Shown here: positions 36,501 through 44,727 of the stretch, piece by piece | How the letters are laid out: the number at the start of each line of letters is the position of its first letter | Numbering within the stretch: the first letter of the stretch is position 1 | NCBI RefSeq assembly: GCF_003413745.1 | Contig: NZ_QVID01000001.1 | Coordinates: 496,001-560,000, forward strand | Source: Marixanthomonas ophiurae | GTDB taxonomy: Bacteria; Bacteroidota; Bacteroidia; Flavobacteriales; Flavobacteriaceae | DNA: 64,000 nt | Reading direction: 5' to 3' | Translations under genes and position numbers: made by a program | The notes under the pieces: generated by a model | The model's input: only the letters and a program-made list of their open reading frames with translations | Database searches by the model: none | What the model was told of the DNA's origin: nothing

Positions 36501-37333
36501 TCCTTTAAGCGTATTGAGGTAAAATTTTCTGATGTTACTACAGCGTTTTCCAAATCGGCAATGGATTTGACATATCCCAAGCCACGTATGAGATATTCCG
36601 CTTGGTTAATTTCCAAAGTCTGTGCTCCAACATCCTTATTACTCTGTTTTACAGCTTTTACAACTTCATTCAAACCAATTTTATACTGCTTCATCAACTC
36701 GGGGTTGACATCTACTTGATATTCCAAAACATAACCACCAATTGAGGCGACTTCAGAAACACCACTTGCTGATGAAAGCGCATATTTCACGTAAAAATCT
36801 TGAATGCTTCGTAATTCCTGCAAATCCCAACCGCCAGTAACGTTTCCGTTTTCATCACGACCTTCCAGCGTGTACCAATAAATTTGCCCAAGACCAGTTG
36901 CATCAGGTCCCAATGCAGGATTTACTCCATCAGGTAGCAGTCCTGCTGGTAATGAATTCAACTTCTCAAGTATTCGGCTACGACTCCAGTAAAATTCGAT
37001 ATCCTCTTCAAAAATGATGTAGATACTTGAAAAGCCAAACATAGATGAACTTCGTATGGTTTTGACACCTGGAATACCAAGAAGTGATGTGGTTAAAGGA
37101 TAGGTAATTTGATCTTCAATATCCTGTGGGGATCGACCATCCCATTTAGTAAATACAATTTGTTGGTTTTCGCCAATATCGGGAATGGCATCTACAGCCA
37201 CAGGATTACGTGGAAGTGAACCAGTATTCCATTCAAATGGGGCATTAACGACTCCCCAAGCCACAAATAAAACTAATAGCAAAACTGCTACGAGTTTATT
37301 TTCAATTAGAAATTTGATGCTTTTATTCAGCAT
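33593..37333 (-). CDS. cusA: CusA-type RND metal efflux pump
   Basis: 1,246 residues from the ATG at 37333 (MLNKSIKFLIENK); a longer in-frame start adds 23 residues with no match. It has twelve predicted transmembrane helices with two large periplasmic loops. The fourth-helix signature IAIGTMVDVGVILTEN is of the monovalent Cu+/Ag+ type (CusA/SilA, AxGxMVD) rather than the DFG-containing divalent CzcA type. It pumps metal from the periplasm through the TolC-like channel. It is followed by the TolC-like and oxidase genes in a tight minus-strand operon with ATGA overlaps. Confidence 0.92.
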   Translation of the reverse strand: MLNKSIKFLIENKLVAVLLLVLFVAWGVVNAPFEWNTGSLPRNPVAVDAIPDIGENQQIVFTKWDGRSPQDIEDQITYPLTTSLLGIPGVKTIRSSSMFGFSSIYIIFEEDIEFYWSRSRILEKLNSLPAGLLPDGVNPALGPDATGLGQIYWYTLEGRDENGNVTGGWDLQELRSIQDFYVKYALSSASGVSEVASIGGYVLEYQVDVNPELMKQYKIGLNEVVKAVKQSNKDVGAQTLEINQAEYLIRGLGYVKSIADLENAVVTSENFTSIRLKDIAKVSHGPATRRGLLDKEGAEVVGGVVVARYGANPMAVINNVKEKINELSSGLPSKTLSDGRTSQLTIVPFYDRTELIQETLGTLDEALTLEILITIFVIIIMVFNLRASVLISGLLPVAVLMVFISMKLFNVDANIVALSGIAIAIGTMVDVGVILTENVLRHIDENEENLPMNTVVYNATAEVSGAILTAVLTTIISFIPVFTMIGAEGKLFRPLAFTKTAALTASLIVALFLIPPFAAYLFKKRSIKISFSYILNGAMIILGVVALIFGYPLGLILVAFGVVGILSLKEKITPKRANVINIFVSAFAIIFLLAEYWRPLGVDRSIFINLIFVGLICFGLLGVFTLFRKYYVRILNWALRNKLLFLSLPTAIIIFGVMIMKNTGKEFMPSLNEGSFLLMPTSMPHAGVEENKRVLQQLDMAVASIPEIETVVGKSGRTESALDPAPLSMYENVIQYKSEYILNEKRKRQRFKVNEDGLFILKDGRLVTNPNNEVETENVTYDASAIADPFSVNISQLIPDDDGEYFRNWRPEIESPDDIWKEIVRVTKLPGVTSAPKLQPIETRLVMLQTGMRAPMGIKVKGQDLKEIEAFGVQLENILKQADGVKDEAVFADRIVGKPYLLLDIDRDRLARYGITIEQVQQVIQVSVGGMVLTQTVEGRERYGIRVRYPRELRANPNDLKDIYVPVEKGSPVPLSELVTIRYEQGPQVIKSEDTFLVGYVLFDKLDGFAEVDVVENAQALIQSKIDSGELIVPKGINYRFTGTYENQLRAEKTLSVVVPLALAIIFLILYFQFRSVGTSLMVFTGIAVAFAGGFLMIWGYGQDWFLNFNFFGENLRDLFQMHTINLSVAVWVGFIALFGIATDDGVVMATYLTQTFDRNTPETKQEIRASVVEAGEKRIRPCLMTTATTILALLPVLTSTGRGSDIMIPMAIPSFGGMLIALVTLFVVPVLFSWKQEFQLKRATK

Positions 37334-37437
37334 AGAAATGATTATTAAGTAATTATAAATCTTGTTTAAAAAGTGGCAAACAAGCAGAAATGTCCAAAAC
37401 AAATTAATGTAGGACTACAGTTCTAATTACTTAAAAA

Positions 37438-37854
37438 TCAAATAAGGAAAGTCTGGTCTAAAACTTGAATATCCCTGACCAAGGGAGGAGGTGTATAATC
37501 TCTATATGAATTTAAATCTTCTTGAGATTCGAAAAATAAATTTAAATAGGTATGGATAAAAGCAGCAACAAATAGTTGTTGGTCTTTATCTAATTTGTCG
37601 AACGATGTTTTTAAAGTATCTTGACCTTCAACAATCACTTGTTCATCACTACAGCAATCTTTTTTTGAAATATCACACTCTGATGACGAGGATTGTTGTT
37701 GAACTTCCATACCACAAGTTTCGACGTGGCCAAATAAAGAAGAATCCACTAAAGTATCGCCACAGTAATGACTATCAACAGTAAAAGAAACAGTTGACAA
37801 CAACACAATAAGTGCTAAGCAAGCGGATGATATTTTATAAAAAACCTTCTTCAT
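37438..37854 (-). CDS. HYC_CC_PP family protein, copy 1
   Basis: 138 residues. N-terminal signal/hydrophobic segment (1-26), then the motifs that name the family: SHYCGDTLVD, KKDCCSDE and TPPPL. The Cys/His residues (HYC, ECD, CC) suggest metal binding at the envelope. It is divergent from the TonB-dependent receptor and may form part of the same metal-handling unit. A second family member lies just beyond the receptor at 40471. Confidence 0.85.
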   Translation of the reverse strand: MKKVFYKISSACLALIVLLSTVSFTVDSHYCGDTLVDSSLFGHVETCGMEVQQQSSSSECDISKKDCCSDEQVIVEGQDTLKTSFDKLDKDQQLFVAAFIHTYLNLFFESQEDLNSYRDYTPPPLVRDIQVLDQTFLI

Positions 37855-37862
37855 TAATTTTA

Positions 37863-37870
37863 CAAAGCTA
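37863..37870 (-). promoter_or_regulatory. Possible -7 element of the cus operon
   Basis: Minus-strand TAGCTTTG fits TAnnTTTG 9 bases upstream of the HYC_CC_PP start codon, giving a near-leaderless transcript. No -33 match at the standard distance. Confidence 0.3.
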
Positions 37871-37988
37871 TTAAATTTTTAGCAGAATGTCTTGATTTAA
37901 CAAATAATTTAGATTCCACTTGAAGATTTGTACTGAATTTAATCCATTACAAATTATAAATTATTGAGTCTAAATTGCTTAAATTTTT

Positions 37989-38011
37989 TTATTAAGAATT
38001 ATTCTAAATAA
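37989..38011 (+). promoter_or_regulatory. Fur-like palindrome 1
   Basis: TTATTAAGAAT (37989-37999), one base, then ATTCTAAATAA (38001-38011): 11-bp arms that match at 10 of 11 positions. The half site resembles known Bacteroidota Fur-type boxes. It ends 3 bases before the -33 element at 38014. Confidence 0.6.
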
Positions 38012-38013
38012 TA

Positions 38014-38044
38014 TTTGTTTAATTGAAAAAGACTACTACATTTG
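38014..38044 (+). promoter_or_regulatory. Promoter of the TonB-dependent receptor
   Basis: TTTG (38014-38017), exactly 19 bases, then TACATTTG (38037-38044): a full match to the Bacteroidota -33/-7 consensus. The expected start of transcription is near 38050, about 30 bases before the ATG at 38082. Confidence 0.75.
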
Positions 38045-38048
38045 TCCT

Positions 38049-38071
38049 TTATTTATATTCATTCTAAATAA
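38049..38071 (+). promoter_or_regulatory. Fur-like palindrome 2
   Basis: TTATTTATATT, C, ATTCTAAATAA. The right arm is identical to that of palindrome 1, whose centre is exactly 60 bases away; the left arm differs from perfect symmetry at three positions. It covers the expected transcription start. Confidence 0.55.
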
Positions 38072-38081
38072 TTTAAAGCAA

Positions 38082-40309
38082 ATGCGAATTCTCTTTCTTC
38101 TAATACTTATTTTGCAATTCCCAAATATATGGGCACAAACTAATCCCCAAAAAAAGATACTATCCAACAAAAAACGGAACAGTTAAAAGAGGTTGTAGTC
38201 TCAGGAAATACTATACTAGGTAGTAGATTTGAGGTTAAAAACAAAACGGGTTCTGCAAGCTATATTACCGAAGAAGACTTAAAAAAATTCTCTTATACTA
38301 ACATCAACAGGGTATTACAAATAGTTCCAGGAATTAACATTTATGAAGAAGATGGCTTCGGACTACGCCCAAATATAAGTTTGCGAGGCACATCGCCTGA
38401 GCGTAGTGCAAAAATCAATTTAATGGAAGATGGTGTGCTCATTGCCCCTGCACCTTATAGCGCACCTGCCGCCTATTATTTTCCTACCATTGGTCGTATG
38501 CAGGCCGTAGAAGTTTTAAAAGGAAGTAGTCAAATTCAATACGGGCCCAATACCACTGGTGGCGCCATAAATATGATATCTTCCCGAATTCCAAACAAAT
38601 TCTCTGGAAGGGCTTCCATTGCTGCAGGAAATTACGATTCAAGAAGTACTCAATTAACAATTGGTGATAGCTATAAAAATTTTGGATTTGTAACGGATTA
38701 TTTTAATTATAATTCTGATGGTTTTAAAAATCTTGACGGTGGTGGCAATACAGGATTTGACAAATCTGATTATTTGGCCAAGTTTAGGGTTAACTCAAAT
38801 TTAAACGCAAAAACGTATCAGTCATTAACGTTTAAAATTCAGTATTCCGAAGAAGAGGCAAACGAAACTTACTTAGGTTTGACAGATGAAGATTTTCAAG
38901 AAAATACCTTTAGAAGATACAGAGCTTCTTCAGAGGATGTAATGAATGCCGAGCATCAACAATACCAACTTACCCACTTTATCCGATTATCATCATCATT
39001 AGAAATAAGCACTACGGGTTACTTGAATAAATTCAAACGTAATTGGTACAAATTGGATGATGTAAATTTAGGCGAAAGAGTGAGCATTAGTAATATCCTT
39101 TCATCGCCACAGAATTTCCCATTAGAATACCAAACCATTTTAGGAAACGAAAACACCGAAGAAGATGCTATGGGCGTAAAGGCAAATAACAGAGCATACA
39201 CTTCAAATGGTGTTCAATCCATTGCCAAATTACGATGGGGTTCTGATTGGTTACAAACTTTAGAAGCCGGAATACGCTACCACGAGGATGATGAGGACAG
39301 ATTTCAATGGGTGGACAGGTATGCATTCTTGAACAATGAATTAATACGTACCGAAGTAGGCGAAAAAGGGTCTGACGCTAACCGCATAAGTGGTGCAAAA
39401 GCTCTCGCTGCACACCTCTTATACACCCTAAAAGTTGAGAACTTGACCCTAACACCTGGCTTACGCTATGAGAATATAACTCTAACCCGAAGGGACTATG
39501 GTACCAATGACCCTTCGAGGACTGGTCAAGATTTATCCATTCGCGAAAACAAGGTAAACGTATGGATTCCTGGTTTAGGCGCAAACTACAGATTTAGTAA
39601 CGATTTTTCAGTTTTTGGTGGTGTACACAAAGGGTTTTCCCCACCAAGCAATACACCAGGGCAAAATGCTGAAGAAAGTATTAATTACGAAGTAGGAACC
39701 CGAATTAGCGTTAAAGGGCTACAAGGGGAACTTGTTGGGTTCTACAATGACTATCAAAACCTACTGGGAAGTGATTTGGCTGCTACAGGTGGTACGGGAA
39801 GTCTTGACCAGTTTAATGCAGGTGAAGTGCGCGTAAGCGGTATTGAATTTTTACTGAATTACGACCTATTATATAATAAGTCAGGAAAATTTAAACTTCC
39901 TGTGTCGGTTTCCTATACCCTCACGGATACCGAATTTCTGACCAGTTTCGATAGCAACGAGGATATTTATGGAGTGGTGACCAAAGGGGACGAAATACCA
40001 TACATCGCAAAAAATCAATTAAATGCAACTTTTGGGCTAGAGCATAAGAAATTTGAAGTAAACCTAAATTCACGATATACTGGAGCATTTAGAACTAAAG
40101 CCGGTTCAGGATCTATTCCTGAAAATTTTAAAGTGGATTCTAACTTCATAGTTGACTTATCTGCTCGTTATTTTCTTAATGAAAATTTTACGCTATCAAC
40201 AAACATCATAAACCTATTTAATACAAAATATGCTGTATCTCGTGTGCCAGCAGGTTTACGTCCTGGCCATCCTTTTGGAGTTAACTTTTCTGTAGTATAT
40301 GGATTTTAA
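38082..40309 (+). pseudogene. TonB-dependent receptor (FecA-like), frameshifted
   Basis: The ATG at 38082 begins a signal peptide (MRILFLLILILQFPNIWAQ) but the frame stops at 38184. The receptor continues in another frame from 38144 with no ATG. Adding one A to the seven-A run at 38149-38155 joins both into a 742-residue receptor. The joined protein has a plug domain (LKEVVVSGN, LQIVPGINIYEEDG, ISLRGTSPERS) and a barrel ending in a terminal aromatic (VVYGF), as in FecA-type siderophore/metal receptors. It is either a sequencing error, phase variation or a lost gene; the rest of the frame is undamaged. The promoter is flanked by Fur-like boxes. Confidence 0.8.
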
Positions 40310-40470
40310 GAGAAATTATATTTGATGACAAATATCATATTCCTGTTGAACCTTTAAAATTATCTTCGCATTAATTAATTATGCTTCCAATTGATAATAA
40401 GCTTATTAAGTAGTATCATTTAATCTATGAATAACCTTTAATGTTGGACAAAATTTATTAATTTTATAGA

Positions 40471-40893
40471 GTGAAATCTTTTTTTACCAAAATACTGTCC
40501 TTTTTTTTAGCAGTTTTTATACTGTTTTCTACTTCTTCTTTCACGGTGGATATGCACTTTTGCTGTAATAAATTGGTGGATATGGCTTTTTTTAGTAAGG
40601 CAGAATCTTGTATGGAGGCAGCGAAAAAAAAAGATACAAATTCCAAGCAATGTACTTCCATACAAGAGAAGGATTGTTGCGATAATCAGACCATTGTAAA
40701 AGAAGGAGATGACACCTTTAAGAAGTCCAATACAATTTTAGAGATTGAGACTTTAGTTTTCTTAAATACTTTTTTTAATACTTATATTAATCTGTTCGAG
40801 GGGCTAGAAGAAAACGTCATTTCTTTTAAAACCTATAGGCCGCCTTTATTATCTACAGATATTATAATTCTCAACGAGACCTTCTTAATTTGA
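40471..40893 (+). CDS. HYC_CC_PP family protein, copy 2
   Basis: 140 residues with a GTG start. N-terminal hydrophobic signal (1-24), motifs DMHFCCNKLVD, EKDCCDNQ and YRPPLL, and the same C-terminal pattern ending NETFLI as copy 1 (DQTFLI). The family position next to a TonB-dependent receptor is recurrent. It lies 161 bases after the receptor, same strand, and is probably part of its unit. Confidence 0.82.
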   Translation: MKSFFTKILSFFLAVFILFSTSSFTVDMHFCCNKLVDMAFFSKAESCMEAAKKKDTNSKQCTSIQEKDCCDNQTIVKEGDDTFKKSNTILEIETLVFLNTFFNTYINLFEGLEENVISFKTYRPPLLSTDIIILNETFLI

Positions 40894-41064
40894 TTTTCTA
40901 CATCGCAGATTGACTTTAATCTGCATTACCTCTATAGCCATAGTTTCACTTCTGGCTAACATTTGTTGTACCCTATTATCAACAATACCATACACCATTA
41001 ACCCTGTTAGGTCTTAACCTTTCAAACCATTGAATTAAAACTCAATGACAATACATTATATACT

Positions 41065-41646
41065 ATGAGCAAACCAAAAGAATTTTGGATTAAGAATATG
41101 GTCTGTAATCGCTGCTTAAAAGTAATTATGCAGGAGTTACAGGAACTTGAAGTAACCGTACTTTCATTGGAATTGGGAAGGTTGTTAGTAGAAGCACCAA
41201 ATAAAACAGACAATGAAATTATCAATGCAGTAACAACCGTGCTTCACGCCAATGATTTTGAAATAGTGCAGAACGAAGAAGAAATGCTCGTTGAAAGAAT
41301 CAAGATTATTCTAATTGAACAATTGCAAGAGCTACCATTACATATCAAAGTAAAAACATCTGAACTATTGGCATCAAGCCTTCATAGGGAATACAAGACA
41401 TTGAGTAAATTATTTTCAGCAAATCAACAGACAACCATTGAAAAGTACTTTATCAAATTAAAGATAGAGAAAGTTAAAGAGCTCATTCAACTCAAACAAC
41501 ATTCCTTTTCAGATATAGGGTACTTATTGGACTACAGCAGCGTAAACCATCTGTCTAGACAGTTCAAAGAAGTAATTGGAGTGAGTATGACCGATTATAA
41601 AAATACTGAAAACTGGAAAAGAAATTTTTACGATGAAATTATGTAG
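41065..41646 (+). CDS. AraC-family regulator with HMA-like sensor domain, copy 2
   Basis: 193 residues. The N-terminal domain has NMVCNRCLKVIMQELQEL, the same CxxC position as the regulator at 21163-21729. The C-terminal AraC domain is present (FSDIGYLLDYSSVNHLSRQFKEVIGVSMTDYK). It opens the plus-strand half of the island, before the metabolic gene run, and may control that run while its paralogue controls the copper half. An inverted pair TTGTTG/CAACAA lies at about 40964-40986 upstream. Confidence 0.85.
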   Translation: MSKPKEFWIKNMVCNRCLKVIMQELQELEVTVLSLELGRLLVEAPNKTDNEIINAVTTVLHANDFEIVQNEEEMLVERIKIILIEQLQELPLHIKVKTSELLASSLHREYKTLSKLFSANQQTTIEKYFIKLKIEKVKELIQLKQHSFSDIGYLLDYSSVNHLSRQFKEVIGVSMTDYKNTENWKRNFYDEIM

Positions 41647-41716
41647 ATAACAACGAAAGTTATGCAGATAAACGCTTAAGGCAATCATTAATTTTATCAA
41701 AATAAATCAAACTAAA

Positions 41717-42319
41717 ATGAAAAAACTACTCATCACATTAGTATTAATTCCGTTTCTAGGGATTGCACAAACTATAGAAAATTTAGAGTACATCTCGCCT
41801 TTTAACAATGAAGTAGCTGCCATTAAAAAAGGGAACGAATGGGGGTTTATTGACCAAGACGGCAAAGTAATCATTGATTTTCGAAATGATTTGGTGCTAA
41901 CCAAAACAGGAAATGCAACCTACCCCATATTCAGTAACGAAAAATGCTTGATTGCCCATCAAAAAGATGGCATACTGTATTATGGCTATATCGATAAAAC
42001 TGGAAAAACTGTCATTACACCTCAATTCTTGAATGCGACCAATTTCGAATATGATAAGGCATTGGTACTAAAAGTTGAAAAAGAGACCATAGGCTATAAT
42101 GACATTTTCAACAAAGACGTCGTTAGCTACCATTATTTTGAAGTAGTTATAGATAAACAAGGAAAAGCCATTGACCATCTAACTCAATTGGCCATTCACA
42201 TATCGCCTAAAGATAAGGAGGATAAAAATCCACCTACCATAACATCTAAATTCATTTCGGAAAATTTAGTGGCCATTAAAGACAGCAACAAGAAATGGCG
42301 TTTAAAAAAAATTGAATAA
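41717..42319 (+). CDS. WG-repeat secreted protein
   Basis: 200 residues. Signal peptide about 1-17 (ends GIAQ). WG-type beta repeats: GNEWGFIDQDGKVIIDF, LYYGYIDKTGKTVI and a third diverged unit (FEVVIDKQGKAI). WG repeats are common in Bacteroidota with unknown function, often protein or surface binding. A hairpin terminator at 42396-42440 separates it from the following run. Confidence 0.75.
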   Translation: MKKLLITLVLIPFLGIAQTIENLEYISPFNNEVAAIKKGNEWGFIDQDGKVIIDFRNDLVLTKTGNATYPIFSNEKCLIAHQKDGILYYGYIDKTGKTVITPQFLNATNFEYDKALVLKVEKETIGYNDIFNKDVVSYHYFEVVIDKQGKAIDHLTQLAIHISPKDKEDKNPPTITSKFISENLVAIKDSNKKWRLKKIE

Positions 42320-42395
42320 CAACGAAAAAGTTCCGGACAGAAATGAAATTAAAGAAGATTGAAAACCTTTTTAAATCTGACAGTTAATAGCTGAT

Positions 42396-42440
42396 AACCC
42401 ATTCCCTAAACTACGGTTTGTGGATTGTTGGGAATGGGTT
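42396..42440 (+). terminator. Hairpin after the WG-repeat gene
   Basis: AACCCATTCCC (42396-42406) and GGGAATGGGTT (42430-42440) are perfect 11-bp arms around a 23-base loop. No strong T run follows, so it may be an attenuator or a processing site as well as a terminator. Confidence 0.6.
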
Positions 42441-42478
42441 TATAAAAATAAAAGTTTAACTCAATAAAATAGAAAATT

Positions 42479-42940
42479 ATGAAAACATTACTAATTGTTT
42501 TATCAACAATCGGGCTTTTAAGCTTAAGCAGTTGCAACCAAGGAGCAGATCCTCAAGCACTTTTGGAAAATCCTGAAACTCGTACGGAGGTGTTTAATGC
42601 CATTACCGAGAACCACGATTATATGACCGAGTTTATGGAAAGTATGCACGGCAGTCAACACACAATGGCAATGATGCAGGGCAACAAAAAAATGATGGGC
42701 TCTATGATGCAAGGAGAAGGAATGCAAATGATGATGAAGGACAGTACAATGATGCATTCGATGATGAACCAAATGATGAATGACGGAAAAATGATGGGAA
42801 CAATGATGAAAATGATGCACGAAAAAGGAATGATGAGCGAGGACTGTATGGAATCTTGCTCAAAGATGATGGGCGAAAAAGGAATGGATATGCAGAATAT
42901 GAATAGTCCAAACAAACAGGATCATACCGAGCATCATTAA
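42479..42940 (+). CDS. Methionine-rich lipoprotein, candidate copper binder
   Basis: 153 residues. Lipoprotein signal ends at Cys19 (LSSC). About 35 of 153 residues are methionine, mostly in MM pairs (KKMMGSMMQ, HSMMNQMMND, KMMGTMMKMM), with His and two Cys towards the C-terminus (EDCMESCSKM). This composition is that of periplasmic Cu+/Ag+ sponges. Unrecognised family; the copper setting supports the role. It begins the 21.5-kb plus-strand gene run. Confidence 0.7.
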   Translation: MKTLLIVLSTIGLLSLSSCNQGADPQALLENPETRTEVFNAITENHDYMTEFMESMHGSQHTMAMMQGNKKMMGSMMQGEGMQMMMKDSTMMHSMMNQMMNDGKMMGTMMKMMHEKGMMSEDCMESCSKMMGEKGMDMQNMNSPNKQDHTEHH

Positions 42941-42965
42941 TTTTTAACTTCTAAATACAAAAACA

Positions 42966-43223
42966 ATGAAAAACAATCACTGGATTTGGATGGTCATAGG
43001 TTGTGGGCTACCACTATTGTTCATCTTTTTAGCGCCCTCATTTGGTATAGGAGGTGGTTCATCACTATTTATTTTCATCCTTTTTATGTTCGGCATCCAT
43101 CTGTTTATGCCCCACGGTTCACACGGACACGGAAGGCACAATAATCATAAGCATCAGGATAGCGACCACAATCATTCTGAACAAGAAACAAAAGAAGAAC
43201 ACAAAGGACATCAACATCACTAA
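42966..43223 (+). CDS. DUF2933-like small membrane protein, His-rich tail
   Basis: 85 residues. One hydrophobic N-terminal segment (WIWMVIGCGLPLLFIFLAP), a second (LFIFILFMFGIHLFM), then a His-rich tail with about 15 His (GSHGHGRHNNHKHQD). Likely an inner-membrane metal-binding protein. The assignment to DUF2933 is tentative. Confidence 0.6.
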   Translation: MKNNHWIWMVIGCGLPLLFIFLAPSFGIGGGSSLFIFILFMFGIHLFMPHGSHGHGRHNNHKHQDSDHNHSEQETKEEHKGHQHH

Positions 43224-43235
43224 AAACTATATACA

Positions 43236-43454
43236 ATGAAACAAAAATTTCAAATAAACGGAATTAGTTGTGGTGGATGTGTAGCAAGGGTCAAGAAGAC
43301 TTTGGAAGAACATCCCAATATCGAAAAGGCAGAAATTTTTCTGGCACCAAAAGGAGCTACACGTATCACGATGAATGAAGCACTTTCGGTTGCCGACTTG
43401 CAAAAGCAACTCGATGAGCTCAATGGATATACAATCACAGAACTTAATCAATAA
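43236..43454 (+). CDS. HMA-domain protein, CopZ-like, copy 2
   Basis: 72 residues, one HMA domain with ISCGGCVARVKKTL. It shares the unusual CGGC metal site with 17740-17952. Probable cytosolic copper carrier; the P-type ATPase at 63701 is in the same gene run. Confidence 0.85.
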   Translation: MKQKFQINGISCGGCVARVKKTLEEHPNIEKAEIFLAPKGATRITMNEALSVADLQKQLDELNGYTITELNQ

Positions 43455-43473
43455 CAATTAAAACCTAAAAACT

Positions 43474-43692
43474 ATGCATTTATACGACGGACACTTTGGA
43501 GGAATGCACCTAATATGGTGGATTATATGGGTCATCTTACTTGCTTGGATATTCTTTATCCCAGCAGATATACCCTATCAAAAAACAATGAAGGACAGCC
43601 CACTGGATATTCTTAAAAAACGCTATGCAAAAGGCGAAATATCCAAGGAAGACTATGAAGAATCTAAAAAAATTTTAAACTCGGACAACTAA
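43474..43692 (+). CDS. SHOCT-domain small membrane protein
   Basis: 72 residues. One transmembrane helix (about 10-28), then the SHOCT pattern DILKKRYAKGEISKEDYEE. SHOCT tails are oligomerisation-like short domains. A common member of metal islands, function unknown. Confidence 0.8.
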   Translation: MHLYDGHFGGMHLIWWIIWVILLAWIFFIPADIPYQKTMKDSPLDILKKRYAKGEISKEDYEESKKILNSDN

Positions 43693-43709
43693 TCTTAAAC
43701 TATAAAATT

Positions 43710-43988
43710 ATGCATCGCTTAAACGTAAAAAAACTCGGATTTGCCTTCGGTCTTACAGGAACCATAATTTATTTGGGCTGTATGATAGTAATGGCTACAG
43801 CAGGACGGGAAGGTTCAATCATCTTTTTCAATAGCTTATTGCACGGCTTGGACACTTCCAATATCATTAGAATGGATATTCCCCTATTAGAAGTGTTAAT
43901 GGGTATCGTACAAACTTTTATCCTTTGGTGGCTTATAGGCGCTTCTATTGGCGCTTTTTATAATGCGCAAATAAAAATAAAAAAGTAA
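43710..43988 (+). CDS. DUF5676-type small membrane protein
   Basis: 92 residues with two hydrophobic helices (about 11-30 and 66-84) and the family-like N-terminus LNVKKLGFAFGLTGTIIYLGC. Found with SHOCT and DUF2933 proteins in metal loci. Function unknown. Confidence 0.65.
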   Translation: MHRLNVKKLGFAFGLTGTIIYLGCMIVMATAGREGSIIFFNSLLHGLDTSNIIRMDIPLLEVLMGIVQTFILWWLIGASIGAFYNAQIKIKK

Positions 43989-44006
43989 AAAAACCTTTTA
44001 GGATTT

Positions 44007-44723
44007 ATGCAATACGTCTGGTTTATATGGTCACTAATTATTCTTGCCCTTTGGGCAATAATCTATTTTTCAAAAAAAGGGCATAGAAAAGAAATGCTCA
44101 AAATGAGCCTGATTACGATGCCCTTTGGTTTAACAGAACCGTTGTTTGTACCAGAATATTGGTTTCCACCTTCGCTTTTTGATTTGGCCGAAAAAACAGG
44201 CTTCGATTTCGAAAGTTTGATTTTCTCTTTCGCAATAGGTGGCATTGGCACTGTACTCTACAACCTTATTTTTAAAAGAGGACTTGCCCAAATACCGCAT
44301 AGCGAACGAAGTCATAGCAGGCACCGATTGCATATTTTTATACTTTTTATACCAGCAGCTGTATTCATCATTCTGGCGCTTTTTACGTCGCTCAATCACA
44401 TTTATTGCGGCATTATAGCTTTGTTCATAGGTGGATTGGCGACTCTTTATTGTCGCCCAGATTTAAAAGGAAAGATTTGGGTTGGGGGAATTCTGTTTAC
44501 GGTATTGTACTTCATTTATTTCGGAAGCATCCTTCCGTTCTATCCTCAATATGTGGAGTTGTACTGGAATCTTGACAACCTGACCCATATTCTTGTCTTG
44601 GGCATTCCTATTGAAGAATTAATGTTCGCCTTCACTTTTGGGATGTATTGGTCTGGATTGTATGAACATATCTATTGGCGAAAACTCATTCAAACTGAAA
44701 TAATTATTCCACTTAAAGATTAA
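44007..44723 (+). CDS. Lycopene-cyclase-domain-like membrane protein
   Basis: 238 residues with six or seven transmembrane segments. The second half contains GIPIEELMFAFTFGMYWSGLYEH, matching the PxEE motif of CrtYc/CrtYd heterodimeric lycopene cyclases (CarR domain). No phytoene synthase or desaturase is near, so carotenoid cyclisation here is unlikely to be complete; the domain may be reused for another membrane role. It lies in the small-gene metal block. Confidence 0.7.
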   Translation: MQYVWFIWSLIILALWAIIYFSKKGHRKEMLKMSLITMPFGLTEPLFVPEYWFPPSLFDLAEKTGFDFESLIFSFAIGGIGTVLYNLIFKRGLAQIPHSERSHSRHRLHIFILFIPAAVFIILALFTSLNHIYCGIIALFIGGLATLYCRPDLKGKIWVGGILFTVLYFIYFGSILPFYPQYVELYWNLDNLTHILVLGIPIEELMFAFTFGMYWSGLYEHIYWRKLIQTEIIIPLKD

Positions 44724-44727
44724 CACT

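Noticed and set aside
38381-40309. Receptor gene taken as starting at 38381 (TTG)
   Set aside because: This start would remove the signal peptide and most of the plug domain. The frame is open from 38144 and joins a signal peptide by one base in an A tract, so a frameshifted gene starting at 38082 explains the data better.
15556-40972. Shared 12-mer ATTTGTTGTACC before the integrase (15555-15566) and before the second AraC gene (40961-40972)
   Set aside because: No further copies recognised near other island promoters; a chance match or unrelated reuse cannot be excluded, so no regulatory call is made.
42524-42915. Several overlapping minus-strand open frames, His-, Ile- or Ser/Phe-rich
   Set aside because: They are antisense shadows of the ATG-rich Met codons of the lipoprotein gene at 42479-42940; the plus-strand frame has a proper lipobox and spacing.
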